DNA of 64,000 nt from Roridomyces roridus (taxonomy: Eukaryota > Basidiomycota > Agaricomycetes > Agaricales > Mycenaceae), in assembly GCA_029378245.1 (NCBI GenBank), contig JARKIF010000012.1:1-64000 (forward strand), in the 5' to 3' direction. Each line of letters opens with the position of its first letter. The first letter of the stretch is position 1. Positions 48,277-60,500 of this stretch are shown piece after piece. The notes below the pieces were generated by a model. It saw nothing but the letters and a program-made list of their open reading frames with translations. It was not told where the DNA came from and did no database searches. Both the position numbers and the translations under genes were made by a program.

Positions 48277-48850
48277 ATGTCGGTCAAGCGTCTTGGGTCT
48301 TGCCTCTGCCAAAAGGTGGGGCAATCTATCCAACGAAAGCCTGCCATGCTCAGCCATGTTGCAAGGTACGGTTCACAGTCACTGGCAATCCCTACTCGTA
48401 TGCGGTCTGCCATTGCTCCAACTGCAAGAAATCTGCCGGCTCTGCATTCATGACCAACGCGTTCTTCAACCCTGCTGTATGACCCACACTCTCCAATCTC
48501 GAACTTCTGGCTGTTTATCACCTGCGGTAGAACGTTGCTGTGACCGAAGGCCAGGAATTTGTTCGACAGTACCAGGACAAGGCCACGACGAGAGGGGAAA
48601 CCATCACCCGCTCGTTCTGCTCTCAGTGTGGCTCCTCACTTTTCCTGAGCTCTCCAACCAAGACGGACTGGATAACTGTCTGTCCGACTGCGGTTGATGA
48701 CCCACACGAGTGGGGTACGTATCCTTGGACCGTCTCACTTGACCGGTTTTCATCTTCGTTGCAGTGCCCCGGCGAGAGAGTTTTCCAGATTCCAAATTCC
48801 CGTGGGTCACTGCGCTCCATATCGAGGCCAAGCCCAAACCCAAACTATGA
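48277..48850 (+). CDS. GFA/CENP-V-family zinc protein
   Basis: The ATG at 48277 begins MSVKRLGSCLCQK and is spliced to VRFTVTGNPYSYAVCHCSNC with KKSAGSAFMTNAFF. The next exon has VTEGQEFVRQYQDKATTRGE, then FCSQCGSSLFLSSPTKTDW and, after an intron (about 48716-48764), WVTALHIEAKPKPKL with stop at 48850. The CxC ... CHCxxC ... CxxCG cysteine sets bind two zinc ions in the glutathione-dependent formaldehyde-activating (GFA)/CENP-V fold. About 130 residues, the usual size. Three short introns. The enzyme's substrate in fungi is often unknown despite the family name. Confidence 0.88.
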
Positions 48851-49097
48851 TCGTACACTCGTATCTACTAGACGGAATGAACATCTGACGAAAATTATTG
48901 GTACCCCGCTTCCCAAAGTGAAGAGACAAGTAAGAGACGTGTCGTTGAATAATATCCTGGCGCCCAGCTTTGAATTGTCTGAAATCTCGGCCGTGAAAAC
49001 ATGAGAAAATAAATTAGTAATTTGTGAATACTTTCTTTTGGACCTCCCTCTCGCTCGGCATCCGCAGCTACACATTTACTGGCTCTGTTTCTGCAGG

Positions 49098-52000
49098 ATG
49101 CTCAGTGGTGTCCCTGCCATGCCCTCTTCCCCAGGCCTCGGCGGATTTGGGTCCCCGCATAGGCCTGGCCCCACTTCGAACGGCGTCGGAAAGCACTTGG
49201 ACAATATGTCCACCGTCCAAATCAAGGCGCAGATGATAGAGGCCGTCCGACGCGAATCGAGAGGTGCAGGCGCCTTGGCCCTCCTCAAGGCCGCCCGAAA
49301 TCAGATTGTCCAGGCAAAGGACTACGAAGGCAAAGGAGATCTGAGGAATGCATTGGCCTCCTACACCAAAACTGTTTCGCTCGTCAAAGCCGCACTGGAC
49401 TCGACGGAATACAAGCGGGAGTCGGCTGGGGGAGTGGTGCACAAGGAGTGTCTCGAGTTCCAGAAGGTGAGTGGTAGTTCCGATCGCTCCGTGGTGGACC
49501 TGACTTTTTGTAGAGCTACAGCGTTGATATGGCTAGCCGTATGAGCGCCATCGAGGAAAAGCTCAAGGCACTCGAGAAGACGGACGATGGTCCGAACACG
49601 TCGTCGATGGGTGGCATAAAGGACCGAATACAGGCTCTCAAGAACAACGGCTTACCAGCACTCGGTGATGCCCCGAACCCGAAGCGATTCTCGCAGCAGG
49701 GTGCAAAGTACCCTACACCACCGACGTCGCCCACAGTCTTCACATCTCCAACACCCGCGTCGCTGATGTCTCCGTTGGTGCCATCGACACCCATTTCGAC
49801 CTCCTCTTCCCCACATGCTCTCGTGTCTCCATCATCCTTCGGACCCCCTTCTCCCGCTTCCACTCCTTCCTCCTCCCCGGTTCAGATGGTCTCTCCATCG
49901 CTACCCTGTGCTCCTCCAATGCAACCGTCATCGTCACGCTTTAGCATCTCCAGCACGGAGGCCAAATTTCCGTCCATCTCCGAACTTGACGAGAGCTTTG
50001 CTCTTGCTGCTGCGCACACCGGGCTTTCCGGTGGCTCTGGATCGGGCAGCTCCACGACAAGAGAGCTGCCAGTTCCACCGGACTCGTCGTCATCATCCTC
50101 CCCATCATTCCGTAACTTTCTTCCCATCGAACGGCCGTCGAGCACGCCGGTTACGCCTACTCTCAATTCGTTTGTGAGCCGGCCGGCCTCTCCCACTTCC
50201 TCCAGGCCGCCAATCCCTCACAAACCCTCGGCGTTGGGTTTGTCCACTCATGCGTCCACATCCTCAAAGGCGCCTCTGCCCAACAGTGGCACCGCGTTTC
50301 CGAAGGAGCTGCAAGCGTATCTGCGTGATTACAATGTCCTGCTACTGGATGTCCGGAATCGGGCAGACTTTGACAAGGCCCACATCAAACTGGAGTCGGT
50401 GGTCTGCGTGGAGCCTGTAGTGCTTCAACGGGCAGGGTGCGTGCTGATTTGATGACCTGTCGATGATTCATAACGTGTTACAGGCTGACTGCTGAGCGAC
50501 TGGAGGATAGCATGTTTAATGCTCCCACCAACGAGACGACCATGTTCAAGAATCGGGACAAGTTTGACTTGATCGTTGTATATGATCAATCCTCCCAGGC
50601 TCTGGGTCAATCAACTTCTCCCATGTCGATCCTCGTGCGTTTGATCAGCGAGCAGGCCTTTACGAAACTGTTAAAGAGGATGCCGATGATGTTGGTTGGA
50701 GGGTTCGATGCATGGCGCCGAGAGGTCGGGGAGGTGGAAATTTATGGATCACTTCCAACACCAGTCCCCAGAACAACTCCTCCGAATGGGTCCCACGCCC
50801 TTCCATCGCCCATAACCTTCACAACCAGCGCCAACGGAGTCAGTAACTCTGCCTCTGTCCCAAATGGTCTTGGTAGGCAGGACAACGTCTTCCAACGGCT
50901 TCAGCAGCTCGACGTCCATGGTGAATGGCGTTGGAGGGTCGTATTCCATGACTAGCACATCTTCAGATCCTCATCAAGTATGGACGCCTCGATCCAGAGC
51001 CGATACCAATCCTGTCCCGCCTGGATCGTCGTCACAGCATCGTCAAAATTACTCCCTCGATCAGTCTATTGGTCACTCGCGGTGAGTTTACTAGTGATGC
51101 CATCATACATTGATATTCAATCATTTTCAGCTCTCCGGCCGAGATATCTTATCCCACGAATCGCAGACCGGTGGTATCGAGGCCTGGTGCCCTCCCTCAA
51201 AGCATTCCTGAAAATGTGATTCTTCGCCTGGCTGCTTTGTTCCTCCTAATATCTTTCTAGTTCTCAACCATGGGATCGCCACCCATGGTCAATTCATCAA
51301 TTACATATCCTTCCTTCGCACCCCGTATGTCCCCTTCTACGACAGGGACAGGTTCTCCGGTACTGCCCGCGCCGATTGCATCACCCCCGCAAGCATCCAT
51401 CAACCCTTCCCTTTCCCGGCGCCGCAGCGACTACATCGACCAGTCGCAAGAAGCCGTGTCGAGCCTACATCAGCGGCCTGCGATCGACTATCCTTCACAA
51501 CACATCATTCGCCCGCCGCCTGCAGTCGCCTCGTCTGCTCTTGAACGGCAAGAACGTCCCCGAACCACTATTGCCCCCGTGCCGTCCAACGAGCCGCCTC
51601 GGATACCATCCGACTATGCTCCGACGTATTGGCATGACATTTCAGTGGGGACCTCTGGCCTGAAGAATCTGGGTAACACGTGTTATATGAACGCGCCTAT
51701 CCAGTGTCTCAGCGCTACGTTCCCCTTTGCCCAATTCTTTGCGAGTGAGTCGATCTTTTGTCACAGATTCTGGCACGTACTTACAGAATCAGATGGTCGA
51801 TGGAAATCTGCTGTCAATACGCTGAATCCCATGGGTTCCAAAGGTTACCTATCAGGCGCTTTTGCGAAGCTAGTGCACACAATGTGGAGCGGAGATCTGC
51901 CGTACATCGTTCCCATCGAATTCCGGGTAAGTATTCTCTTCTGATTAGTCGCTGATTCTGACACATGTCGCGCGCAGAAAGCCGTCTGCCACCTCAATAG

Positions 52001-53042
52001 CCAATACAATGGCTCGAATCAGCATGACTCGCAAGAGTTTTTGAGTTTCCTGCTCGATGGGATTCACGAAGATCTGAACCGTCTGCTTGTACAGCCGACC
52101 TTTACCCGGACACCGGAGCAAGAGGCTGAACTGGAACGGCTGGGGCCGCAGATCGCTAGCGAGCAGGAGTGGCGGCTGTGGAAGACGCGAAACGACAGCG
52201 TCATCGTCGACTTTTTCCAGGGCCAGTTCCGAAATCGACTACAATGTCTTACGTGTAATACCGTGTGTGATTCTCTATTTTGTTCTCGTGTGGAATGCTC
52301 ATTGTTTATAGACCTCGACGACGTACAACGTGTTTTCCATTCTTCAACTGCCAATCCCGCATGGTAAAAGCTCGAAGGTACCGCTACAGAGCTGTATAGA
52401 CGCCTTCTTCAATACCGAGATATTGGAAAAGGAGGATGCTTGGTGTGTTTATTGCTGGCAGTTCAGGTCATGCGCGCTGACGAGCGTTTCCAGGGACTGT
52501 CCAAAGTGCAAGACCAAAAGACGAGCAGCCAAACAACTCTCGCTCGCGCGTCTGCCTCCTATCCTCGTCATCCATCTGAAGCGGTTCGAGGCCAACGGCC
52601 GCTTTTCGGACAAGATTGACACCTTTGTCGATTACCCTTTAAAGTCGCTTGATCTGACAAACTTCATGCCGCCCCCTCTGCCTCCTGGTGCCGACAAGAG
52701 CCAGCTGAACGGGGGAGTACCCATGTCGCCTGACGACCCGCGGGCACAAATGCCGCCGTACAAATATAACCTGTACGGCGTCACGAACCACAGCGGCAAT
52801 CTCACTAGCGGGCATTGTGCGTATTGGAAATTGCTACATTATCTAGGTGCTAATGTCGCGACAGACACCGCGTTCATTGCGGATCGGGATGGGTGGAAGT
52901 CATGCGACGACAGCAGCATCCGACCCGTGGACGAGAAGCAAGTCGTTGTGCGTTGTCCTTGCATTTTTTTCCTGTCCCTGATGATTCGTAGAACCAACGG
53001 GCATATGTCTTGTTCTACAAAAGGACAAAGAACTCGGCTTAG
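49098..53042 (+). CDS. Rhodanese-USP ubiquitin-specific protease (Doa4/Ubp4-like)
   Basis: From the ATG at 49098, an N-terminal MIT/USP8-dimer-like helix region reads AVRRESRGAGALALLKAARN, AKDYEGKGDLRNALASYTK. A long Ser/Pro-rich linker leads to a rhodanese domain (ELQAYLRDYNVLLLDVRNRA, DFDKAHI, then LVGGFDAWRREVGEVEIYG). The USP domain carries the Cys box SGLKNLGNTCYMNAPIQCLS (catalytic Cys in NTCYMN), HDSQEFLSFLLDGIHEDL, zinc ribbon cysteines (LQCLTCNT, DCPKCKTKRR), QLSLARLPPILVIHLKRFE, and the His box, split by an intron, giving SGHYTAFIADRDGWK. It ends RAYVLFYKRTKNSA at 53042. Ten or so introns. Role: deubiquitination in endosomal sorting or proteasomal recycling. Confidence 0.9.
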
Positions 53043-53180
53043 ACGGGACGCGTCCTTAGACTGCTATCTTATTTCATCTTCTCGGATCTATTGCTGCTGT
53101 GCATTATCATTTGTATTTTACTGCTCGCACTATAACTTAACACACAGGAAAAAATTGTACATGCCACACTAATCTTACGC

Positions 53181-56100
53181 TCATGTTGTCACCATGCTGG
53201 TGTCGTCCCCATTCGCATTCTCCTTGTCCATCTGCATCTCGTTTTCTCGGAAATGGCAGGCGTGACAATGGAAAGCGTCCGGCGCCAAGTGCTTGATCGC
53301 GTAGAATGCAGGAGAAAAGTGGGTGTGGCAGCGGTAGCATTCTGGGTCTGGGTCATTCGTGCCATGGTGTGGGAGGGTCTCCAGTCGAATGTTGTTGAGC
53401 AACAACGGGTCCAGCCGACGGGCTTTGCGAAGTAGAGCATGGGCTTGATCGACTGGTGCTTGCTTGTACGCTTGACAAAAGACTTCGAGTGCAGTCTGGA
53501 ACGTTCGGCGGTCAGACCACGGGAAAGTAGGAAGAGAGTCTGGCATTACCTGCCCGCCTTCATTCGTCTCGCAGATACCATATATATCGCGTTTAGAATG
53601 GTCGTGCTCCTTGCACGAGATCACCGCAGCCATACAACCCGATTCGCCTTTGAAAGTCGTCGTAATTGTGGTCTCACGGCGCGAGCTCTTGACCTGCAAG
53701 GTATTAGCGACCAGAGCAACGAGGCAAACCGACACTTACAGGCTGAATCTCAAATCCGAATTTATGTCCGTGTTTCCAGGCGCATGAGGCATGGAACTCC
53801 TTGGTGCAGTCACAGCATCGTATGACAGCGCCTTGGGTGTCACCGCATAGACTGCATTTCTGTTCATCCGTTAAAACACAGTTTAAAACCAAAGACGAGA
53901 GAATGACATACAGCCGTCCAACGATGCCGAGATAGAGAACTGACACCTTCGACGAGACGAAGACGTGATGCATCGGTGAAGGTGAGTTCAGAGATAAAGA
54001 CGGAGCACAAAACGTGCGTCCATCCTTGACCTTCCGTCGGTTTACGCGCATGAAGGAAATCCAAGGGTCCGCCCGGAGGGCCTTGGTGAAGACTTTTGCG
54101 TTCGCGGGGACACAAAAGACATTCGGCGTTCTGTGTGGCTCAGTCAGCACACGAATGGTCTAGCCCAGTTCCATCTTACCAATGACGCTTCTTGAGTTTC
54201 TTCATTCTGACACACCTCGCACACCCACGAGTCTACCATGTCCGGAGTAACAATTGCCCCACATGCACCGGCGTGTACTCGGAAGTCGCACTGCTTACAT
54301 TTGAGGACTTTACCCAACGGACCGTTCTTGTGACACGCAAGGCATCGGATTTGCGGAGTAGTAGACACGGCAGGCGGTGGGGTGGAATGAGCGGAAGTCG
54401 ACGTCTACGCCTTGTTTGAGCACCATCGAGTATCATGAATTGAACTTACCCTTGGGCGCTTGGCCACTGGTCCCGCCAGCGGAGTCCCCTCGCGCTTCTC
54501 TCCATTCTTCTCTTTTTCTTTGTCCTTCTTGGTTGCCGGCACCGACTCTTCTCGCGCGGGCCGTACATTGAGGTCCGCGTACTTTCTCCAATTCGTCCCG
54601 CACGTATCACAGAGGATACTTGTCGATAATCCCTTGGGAGCTTTCCACCAAGTGCTCGACTCGCGGGTCCGACAAGCACCACACGTTGCCGATTTAGAAG
54701 GATGGGAAATAATAGAGCCTTCATCGTCGGCAAGGCCAACTCGCTGACCGACGGCCGCTTCTGCTTCGTCCTTGTATTGGCGGTTGGGGGGTTTGGCTGG
54801 GACGCCGTGCTCGAGGATACGGAGATTCTCCTCGCCGAGTTTACCGCTAGACCGGATTCAGATAGAAAGAACAAACCGGATGACAGTGCTTACGCTTTCC
54901 AATGGCCATAAAATCGAACGACCTCGTGGATAGATCGATTGTGAACTTCATCCTTGACGGCTCGAAGTTCGGGGCCGTGGGCTGCAATTGCATCCTCGAA
55001 AGCGGCGATTTCCTCAATGTTCCACTCCTTGTCGGTATATCGAGTCTCGTACTTTTTCCACTGTGGCAAGTCAGTAACAATTGCATAGAGTAGACGCGCC
55101 TACCTTCTCCACACGCATAGGTGACTTCATATTCACGCTGCTCAACGGTTTACCGGCAATTGCGGTCGCAGAAAACCTGTGGATCACTTCTGTCAACCAA
55201 TCCACGCTGCTACGGAGCTTTTTGTCGCTAGTGAGCCGTAGTTTGCAGGCCTCGACTAGGAGACGGTGAGTTGGGTTTCAAAGACCTTGGAAGACACCGA
55301 CCTTCAGCCACTGTAGAGACAATCAGAGCCATACAGACGACATGATATTACTTACTTTCTGCCTCGGTTAACGAGTGTATGATGCTGAGAATCTCGATAG
55401 TGTTGTCTCCGCCCCTTTCATCTTGGTCTGGATATGTTATAAGTGATAGAGACGAAGAAAGCGTTGCATCATTCATACCGGTAACGTCAGGATCTTGCTC
55501 CGGTTCCGCAGGTACAGTAGCTTGAAATTTGGGACCCAATCGAGTAGCGGCGCGCGGGAAGATGAGGTCTTCCGGATCTGGTCAAGTGAGAAGGAGGAGC
55601 GCCGGAGAAAGGAGCAATAGTAACCTAGCGTGTCTTCCGCTACGGTAAACTGGCTGCAGGCAGTGAGAAAGAGTGTATGTTAATGTAAGAGAGGAAGATA
55701 CCCAAAATAGCGGAACGGCCACATTCTATAGTGCTTGATGGGGAGTTTCTCCTCCTTCTCGGCTTGTGTGCGGTCCTTGCGGGGTCGACCACGACCTCTT
55801 GCGGGAGGGGCGTTGGTCTTTCTCGGGGCGCTAACGGCGGAGCGGACGTCGCGACTGTCTACCTCCTCTTCGTGTCGCTTGGAGCAAGGGGCGCAGGTCC
55901 AACCATACCCGCGGGAAGGCTTTGCGGCTAGCGGTGGCTGGACACAACGCATATGGAAGAAACGCTTGCAGTGATCGCACTGTACAGAGTCGGGGCTTGG
56001 ACACCATATTTGGCAAGTATCGCATAAGCGCAAGGCGTCTGTGAGATCGGGGACGACATCCTTCTCTGCCACGACATACTCGTAGCGAGAGGTGAGCGTA

Positions 56101-56669
56101 TCCCTGATATTATCGGGGACTGATGGGGTTGGAGAGTGGTTTGATGGAATCAGCGGGGAAACTCACGATTACGGACGTCGGTCGCCTGGATGATTTCAAA
56201 TTCCTTCTTGATGTAGGGATCAAAGAGGCGGTTGAAATAGAAACGATCCGGACGCTTCTTCCAGCCAGAAAGGTCAGATATCTTGTCTCTGTGCACGACG
56301 TGGCATTTGGCTCGTAGTTGGTTGATGTCGCAGACCTCGGAATAGATGGCCGCCAACAATAACCGCGAGTCCGTGACAGGTCGGTCGCTCACATCGCTCG
56401 GTCGATAATACCACGCGAGTCGGACGCGGCTGTAAAAGTACAGTGAACCCTCCGGCCCTTTGGGAGTGTCCTCTGGTGGAAGAAACTCCATTATGCGGGC
56501 AACGGAGTAGGGCGTGCCGTCACGCACAGCCCACGACGGCGAGCAGTAGACATGGTCTTGGAAAAATACCTGTCAGACACGAGCTTCGAGAGAAGGGAAG
56601 ATTGCGGATACCATTGATTTTTACTTGTTCGCCGTTCTTGAGATAAACGGGATAGACGGAATTCTCCAT
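53181..56669 (-). CDS. SNT2: Snt2-like BAH and PHD-finger chromatin protein
   Basis: The ATG at 56669 gives MENSVYPVYLKNGEQ, spliced across 56 nt or so to VFFQDHVYCSPSWAVRDGTP. The BAH domain runs on with YSVARIMEFLPPED, RVRLAWYYRPSDVSDRPVTD and KCHVVHRDKISDLSGWKKRP. The first PHD finger is LCDTCQIWCPSPDSVQCDHC ... KRFFHMRCVQPPLAAKPSRG. Basic and acidic linkers contain a GATA-like cysteine cluster (CRTRESS ... ILCDTCGTNWRKY). A second PHD (IRCLACHKNGPLGKVLKCKQ) and an extended PHD (CSLCGDTQGAVIRCCDCTKE) follow. The end at 53181 is preceded by CYRCHTHFSPAFYAI. This order fits Snt2 of the Lid2/Snt2 complexes. Many introns. The family call is firm; the partners are inferred. Confidence 0.85.
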
Positions 56670-57592
56670 CGAGGGGCGAGTCTGAACTGGAAGCAGAAAA
56701 ATAGAGAGATAGCAAGGCACGGTGGGAGGAAGCAGATGGTGGGCAAAGAATAATTGGAGAAGAGTGAGATTGGTAGAGGCGGAAGAGATGAAGGTTAGGA
56801 CGAGAGAGGCAATTGGCGTCGGACTTTGAATTCCCACTGATCAAACCAGGCACAATTGACTCTATTCTCTTAACGACCTCGGACTCTCATCCTTCAGCTC
56901 TCTGACTAGCCCTACTTGCCTCTGCTCGATTTCTCTGATTTTTCCTGGACTCGTTTCACGCATTCTGGTCCTGGGAGCCCCACGACCGTGACTGATATTG
57001 CCAAGTTTGGAAGGGTGCTGTCAAGTCGGCATCCCTCCCCCGAACAACAACTCTGTCGCCACGACCTCCGCCAGTCTCCGTATGAGAATTGCCAGCGGGC
57101 AACATCCACGTCTCTTCTTGTCTCGATACTCTTGGTTCTTTTTTCTCGGACATTCAAAATAATAATAGGGCGAAAGGAACTCCTACCAGGTACGCTGCTC
57201 AGTTACACTTTCCCGTGCTCCCACCACCCCATCGCTTCCCTGAATCGCTCGAGAATCTGTAGTATCAGCTTCGGTTGTTAACACTATGCGCACGGACACA
57301 AAAGGCCGCGGCCAAGCCGCGACGACTATCCGTTGGCAAGGCTATTCGCCTGACCTGACGCTTCCGTGATTTTTCCTCTCTCCCTTGATCGACTTTCGTA
57401 TGTTACACTATGTAGCTTTAGAGTCGGAAAATGTACTTGGAAAGAATGAATTTTACTTATACTCGCGAATCCTTGTACAGCGCTCAGGATGTCTGTCATC
57501 CACTTAGATCACTTTCTGAGTTGTTCCCAGGTACAATTTTGCCGAACTCGGACTTACCAACTGTCGCTCTCCCATGGCATTGCGCTGCGTCT
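56670..57592. other. Intergenic between divergent SNT2 and histidine kinase genes
   Basis: About 0.9 kb with overlapping short frames and no family pattern. It must contain both promoters, and any long 5' UTRs. A short frame at 56916-57281 contains a hydrophobic stretch but no gene call is justified. Confidence 0.45.
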
Positions 57593-60500
57593 ATGGACTA
57601 CCCTCGACAATCCAGCAGTGACGGCGAAACAAAGATTGGTATCGTCGACGAGTTCGACATGTCCTCCTCCCTCCCGAAACCCGTGGTCGCCAAACCTGCC
57701 AGTGCAAGCTCGAGCCGCCGCCGTCCTCCGAAAAGGAAGCCGAAGGCTCGTTTCAGCGTACCATTCCTGCACTGGGAAGACATAAAGCGACGGTTCATCG
57801 GCACCGTCAGTAGTCCGTCTCCATCTTCGTCGGAAATACTCGCCAGCGCGGAGGAGCACCATTCACACAATGGTATAGAGGCCACAGAAATGCCCGGAGA
57901 CCCAGACCGAGTGCGTCACTGCTTTGTCTCGCACGCGCTTGACTTACTCTAGTCTAGGTTGACCGAATAGTCGTGGATCGGACATGGACGAGCAGCCACC
58001 CCTCCTCACCAGACGCGGATAACAAAAGTCCAGAGACTGGATCCAGCAGTCATGCCCTGCCTCCTCTTACTCCATTTCAAGAAGGCTGGAGACCGCAAGG
58101 GTCTCTTAAGCGCTGGTTTCCGTCTGTGTTTTGGAGTTTTTGGGAAGTTCTACTCCATTTCTTCAACCCCGCATTTCCCGACGATCGTGCGGAGCGGCAT
58201 TATGTTCACGTACGTGACGCGTTCTCAGGGATCGACGTGTTCTTTATCCGATATTATAGGAGGACTGGAGCTTCTCCAAACAATTGGCTCGATGGTCCGC
58301 CCTCTGGCTAATCGTCAGCTGGGCACTCGGTTGCGGTTTCGCCACCAAGCCCAGAGTTCTTATGGATGAAATTTACCTCTATGGGGTGAGACCGCAGCCA
58401 TTCTCGTGAAATAGCAATTCACACAGTCCAGGTCGCCACCGTCTTCAGTGTCCCGGTGATGTGAGCGCCGCTTCCCACGTCTCCTTCTGGTCGACTAATG
58501 CTATTTCCTAGATTCATGGTTGTCTATGATTGGGCAAGTCTCCCCCTAGCGCTCAAATCCAACCCTGTACTAATACTCCGGCATGCAGCCCAGAGACCGA
58601 TCCTGGCCATATCAGCTTTTCGTCGGTTTTAGCACGTGGATGTGGGCTTTTTACTATGTCCTTTCTATGTGCGTGACGACTATCCCGGCAATTTATCCAT
58701 TTACCGTTTTAACAGGTGGCTATGTGGATTTTACAACTCAAACTTCTCGTTGTGGTCTTGCGGCAACAAAGATTTCACGGGTATTGCCCCGCGAACATTA
58801 TTTCTTTCTTATCTTACCCCGCAATGCAGGCATGTTTTACTACACCACTGTGCGTCGACTCTTTCTTTTGGGTCTGGACTCGTTCTAAATAACTTCCAGG
58901 CTCTGCAAGTCGTGGGATTATTCGGGTTGAAGCTCCAGCGTTTTCCAGCAGCCGTTGGTGCCCTGGTTTTCTTCATCTTGTGCGCATCAGTCTTCTACTT
59001 TTGATCTCCTTTTCTGATTTACCCAGTACCTGTGTGGCTATCGTTCCACATCACCAGTCATTCGTTCGCAGTGCGTCCTGTCCATATTACTTTTCCTCGT
59101 CTCATTCACGCCGTACAGCCATGATCAACTTCTTCTTTTTCAATGCTTGCAAGTCCCCTTCCAAATTAGTCCTCATCGAGGATATTGACACTATGTAGTC
59201 ATCATCTACGCTCATTACATGAAGGAGATGGTGCGTTCTTGTTTCTTGTGCTCATCCTCATCATCGACCATTCACAGTCTGACCGGCGCCTTCACACCTT
59301 GCGGAACCAACTCAAGATCCAATTCAGAGTATGCTATTGGCTTACCCTTGATTAAGTTATTGATCGGTGCCAGGCAACTCAACGAGCTCAGATCAACGAG
59401 CGTAAGGCATCTGATTCCAAGAGACGTCTGACTTCGTAAGTTTGCATCCCAGTGTGGTCCCAAGCACTTTCTCATATTCTTGACCAGATACGTGTTCCAT
59501 GATACGTGACCTTTATTTCGCCATCCGTTCTCAAATAATTTTCCCTTACAGGTCCGCGTGCCTCTCAACTCGGCTTGTTAGTGTTTTCTCGATTTTCTTT
59601 GGCACGTACTTGACTCTCGTTCCATAGTGCTCGCTGTCCAGAACATCAACTCTTCCGGTATCATTACCAAAGACCACGAGATCGAGTTTAATGCCCTCAG
59701 CGGTAGTCTCAATATGATGAGAAACGGTGCGCGTCTACATTCTACGCAAACAAATACGAGTACTAACTGGACTTAAGTTCTCAACGATGTTCTGGATTTG
59801 TAAGACATGATCTTCTCCTTGGCTCGTATTGAGTCAACTTTTCATAGCAACCGAATGGACAGTGGGACGTTCGAGGTTTCTTCCAGGGTGCGTCTGACTG
59901 GCATTCCTTGCAAATGGATTCTCTGACGTCTCTTCAGCCCTTTGCTTTCCACACCACGATGCGTTCGTTGTTTGTACCACTGGTGAGTGCCGGTCATCTT
60001 CGGCGTAAGCAAACTCATCTTGGCTCGAAAGCAACTCGCGACAGACTCGCGAGGACAGAAGTTTGTGGCCCAATTGGACCCTAACATTGACCGGGTACGT
60101 TATCTTCTTCTTCGGTTGTCCCACGACTGATCGGCCGAATCCCAAGGTGGCTAGACGGGCGGCGTACCAAGCTATGGGTGAAACCTCTCTGGTCATTAAG
60201 CAGCATATGAGAGAGCATCCGGAAGTCGCTGGTGTTGTTACAGGTGACCATGTGCGTTTACGACAGGTCATAACAAACCTTGCGAGGTACGCATGACATC
60301 TCGAAATTCAAGAAGATGCTCATGAACATTTGCAGCAATGCGACCAAGTTTACACCTTCAGGCGGCCGCATCTCTATCAAAACCCAGCTGATCCATCCCA
60401 CACCAGAGCAGGTTAAACTCATGGACGATCCTGCTACGCCATCTGTTGAGATCGACAACCCATTGGCTAAACGCCATGGGCATGCTCTCTCGCAGAGCCA

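Noticed and set aside
59502..59549. U12-type minor intron
   Set aside because: The 5' end ATACGTGA does not fit ATATCCTT and no clear U12 branch site is seen.
59506..59551. Ordinary GT-AG intron at the kinase H-box
   Set aside because: The donor GTGACC and acceptor ACAG exist, but joining them shifts the frame and destroys HEVRVPLN.
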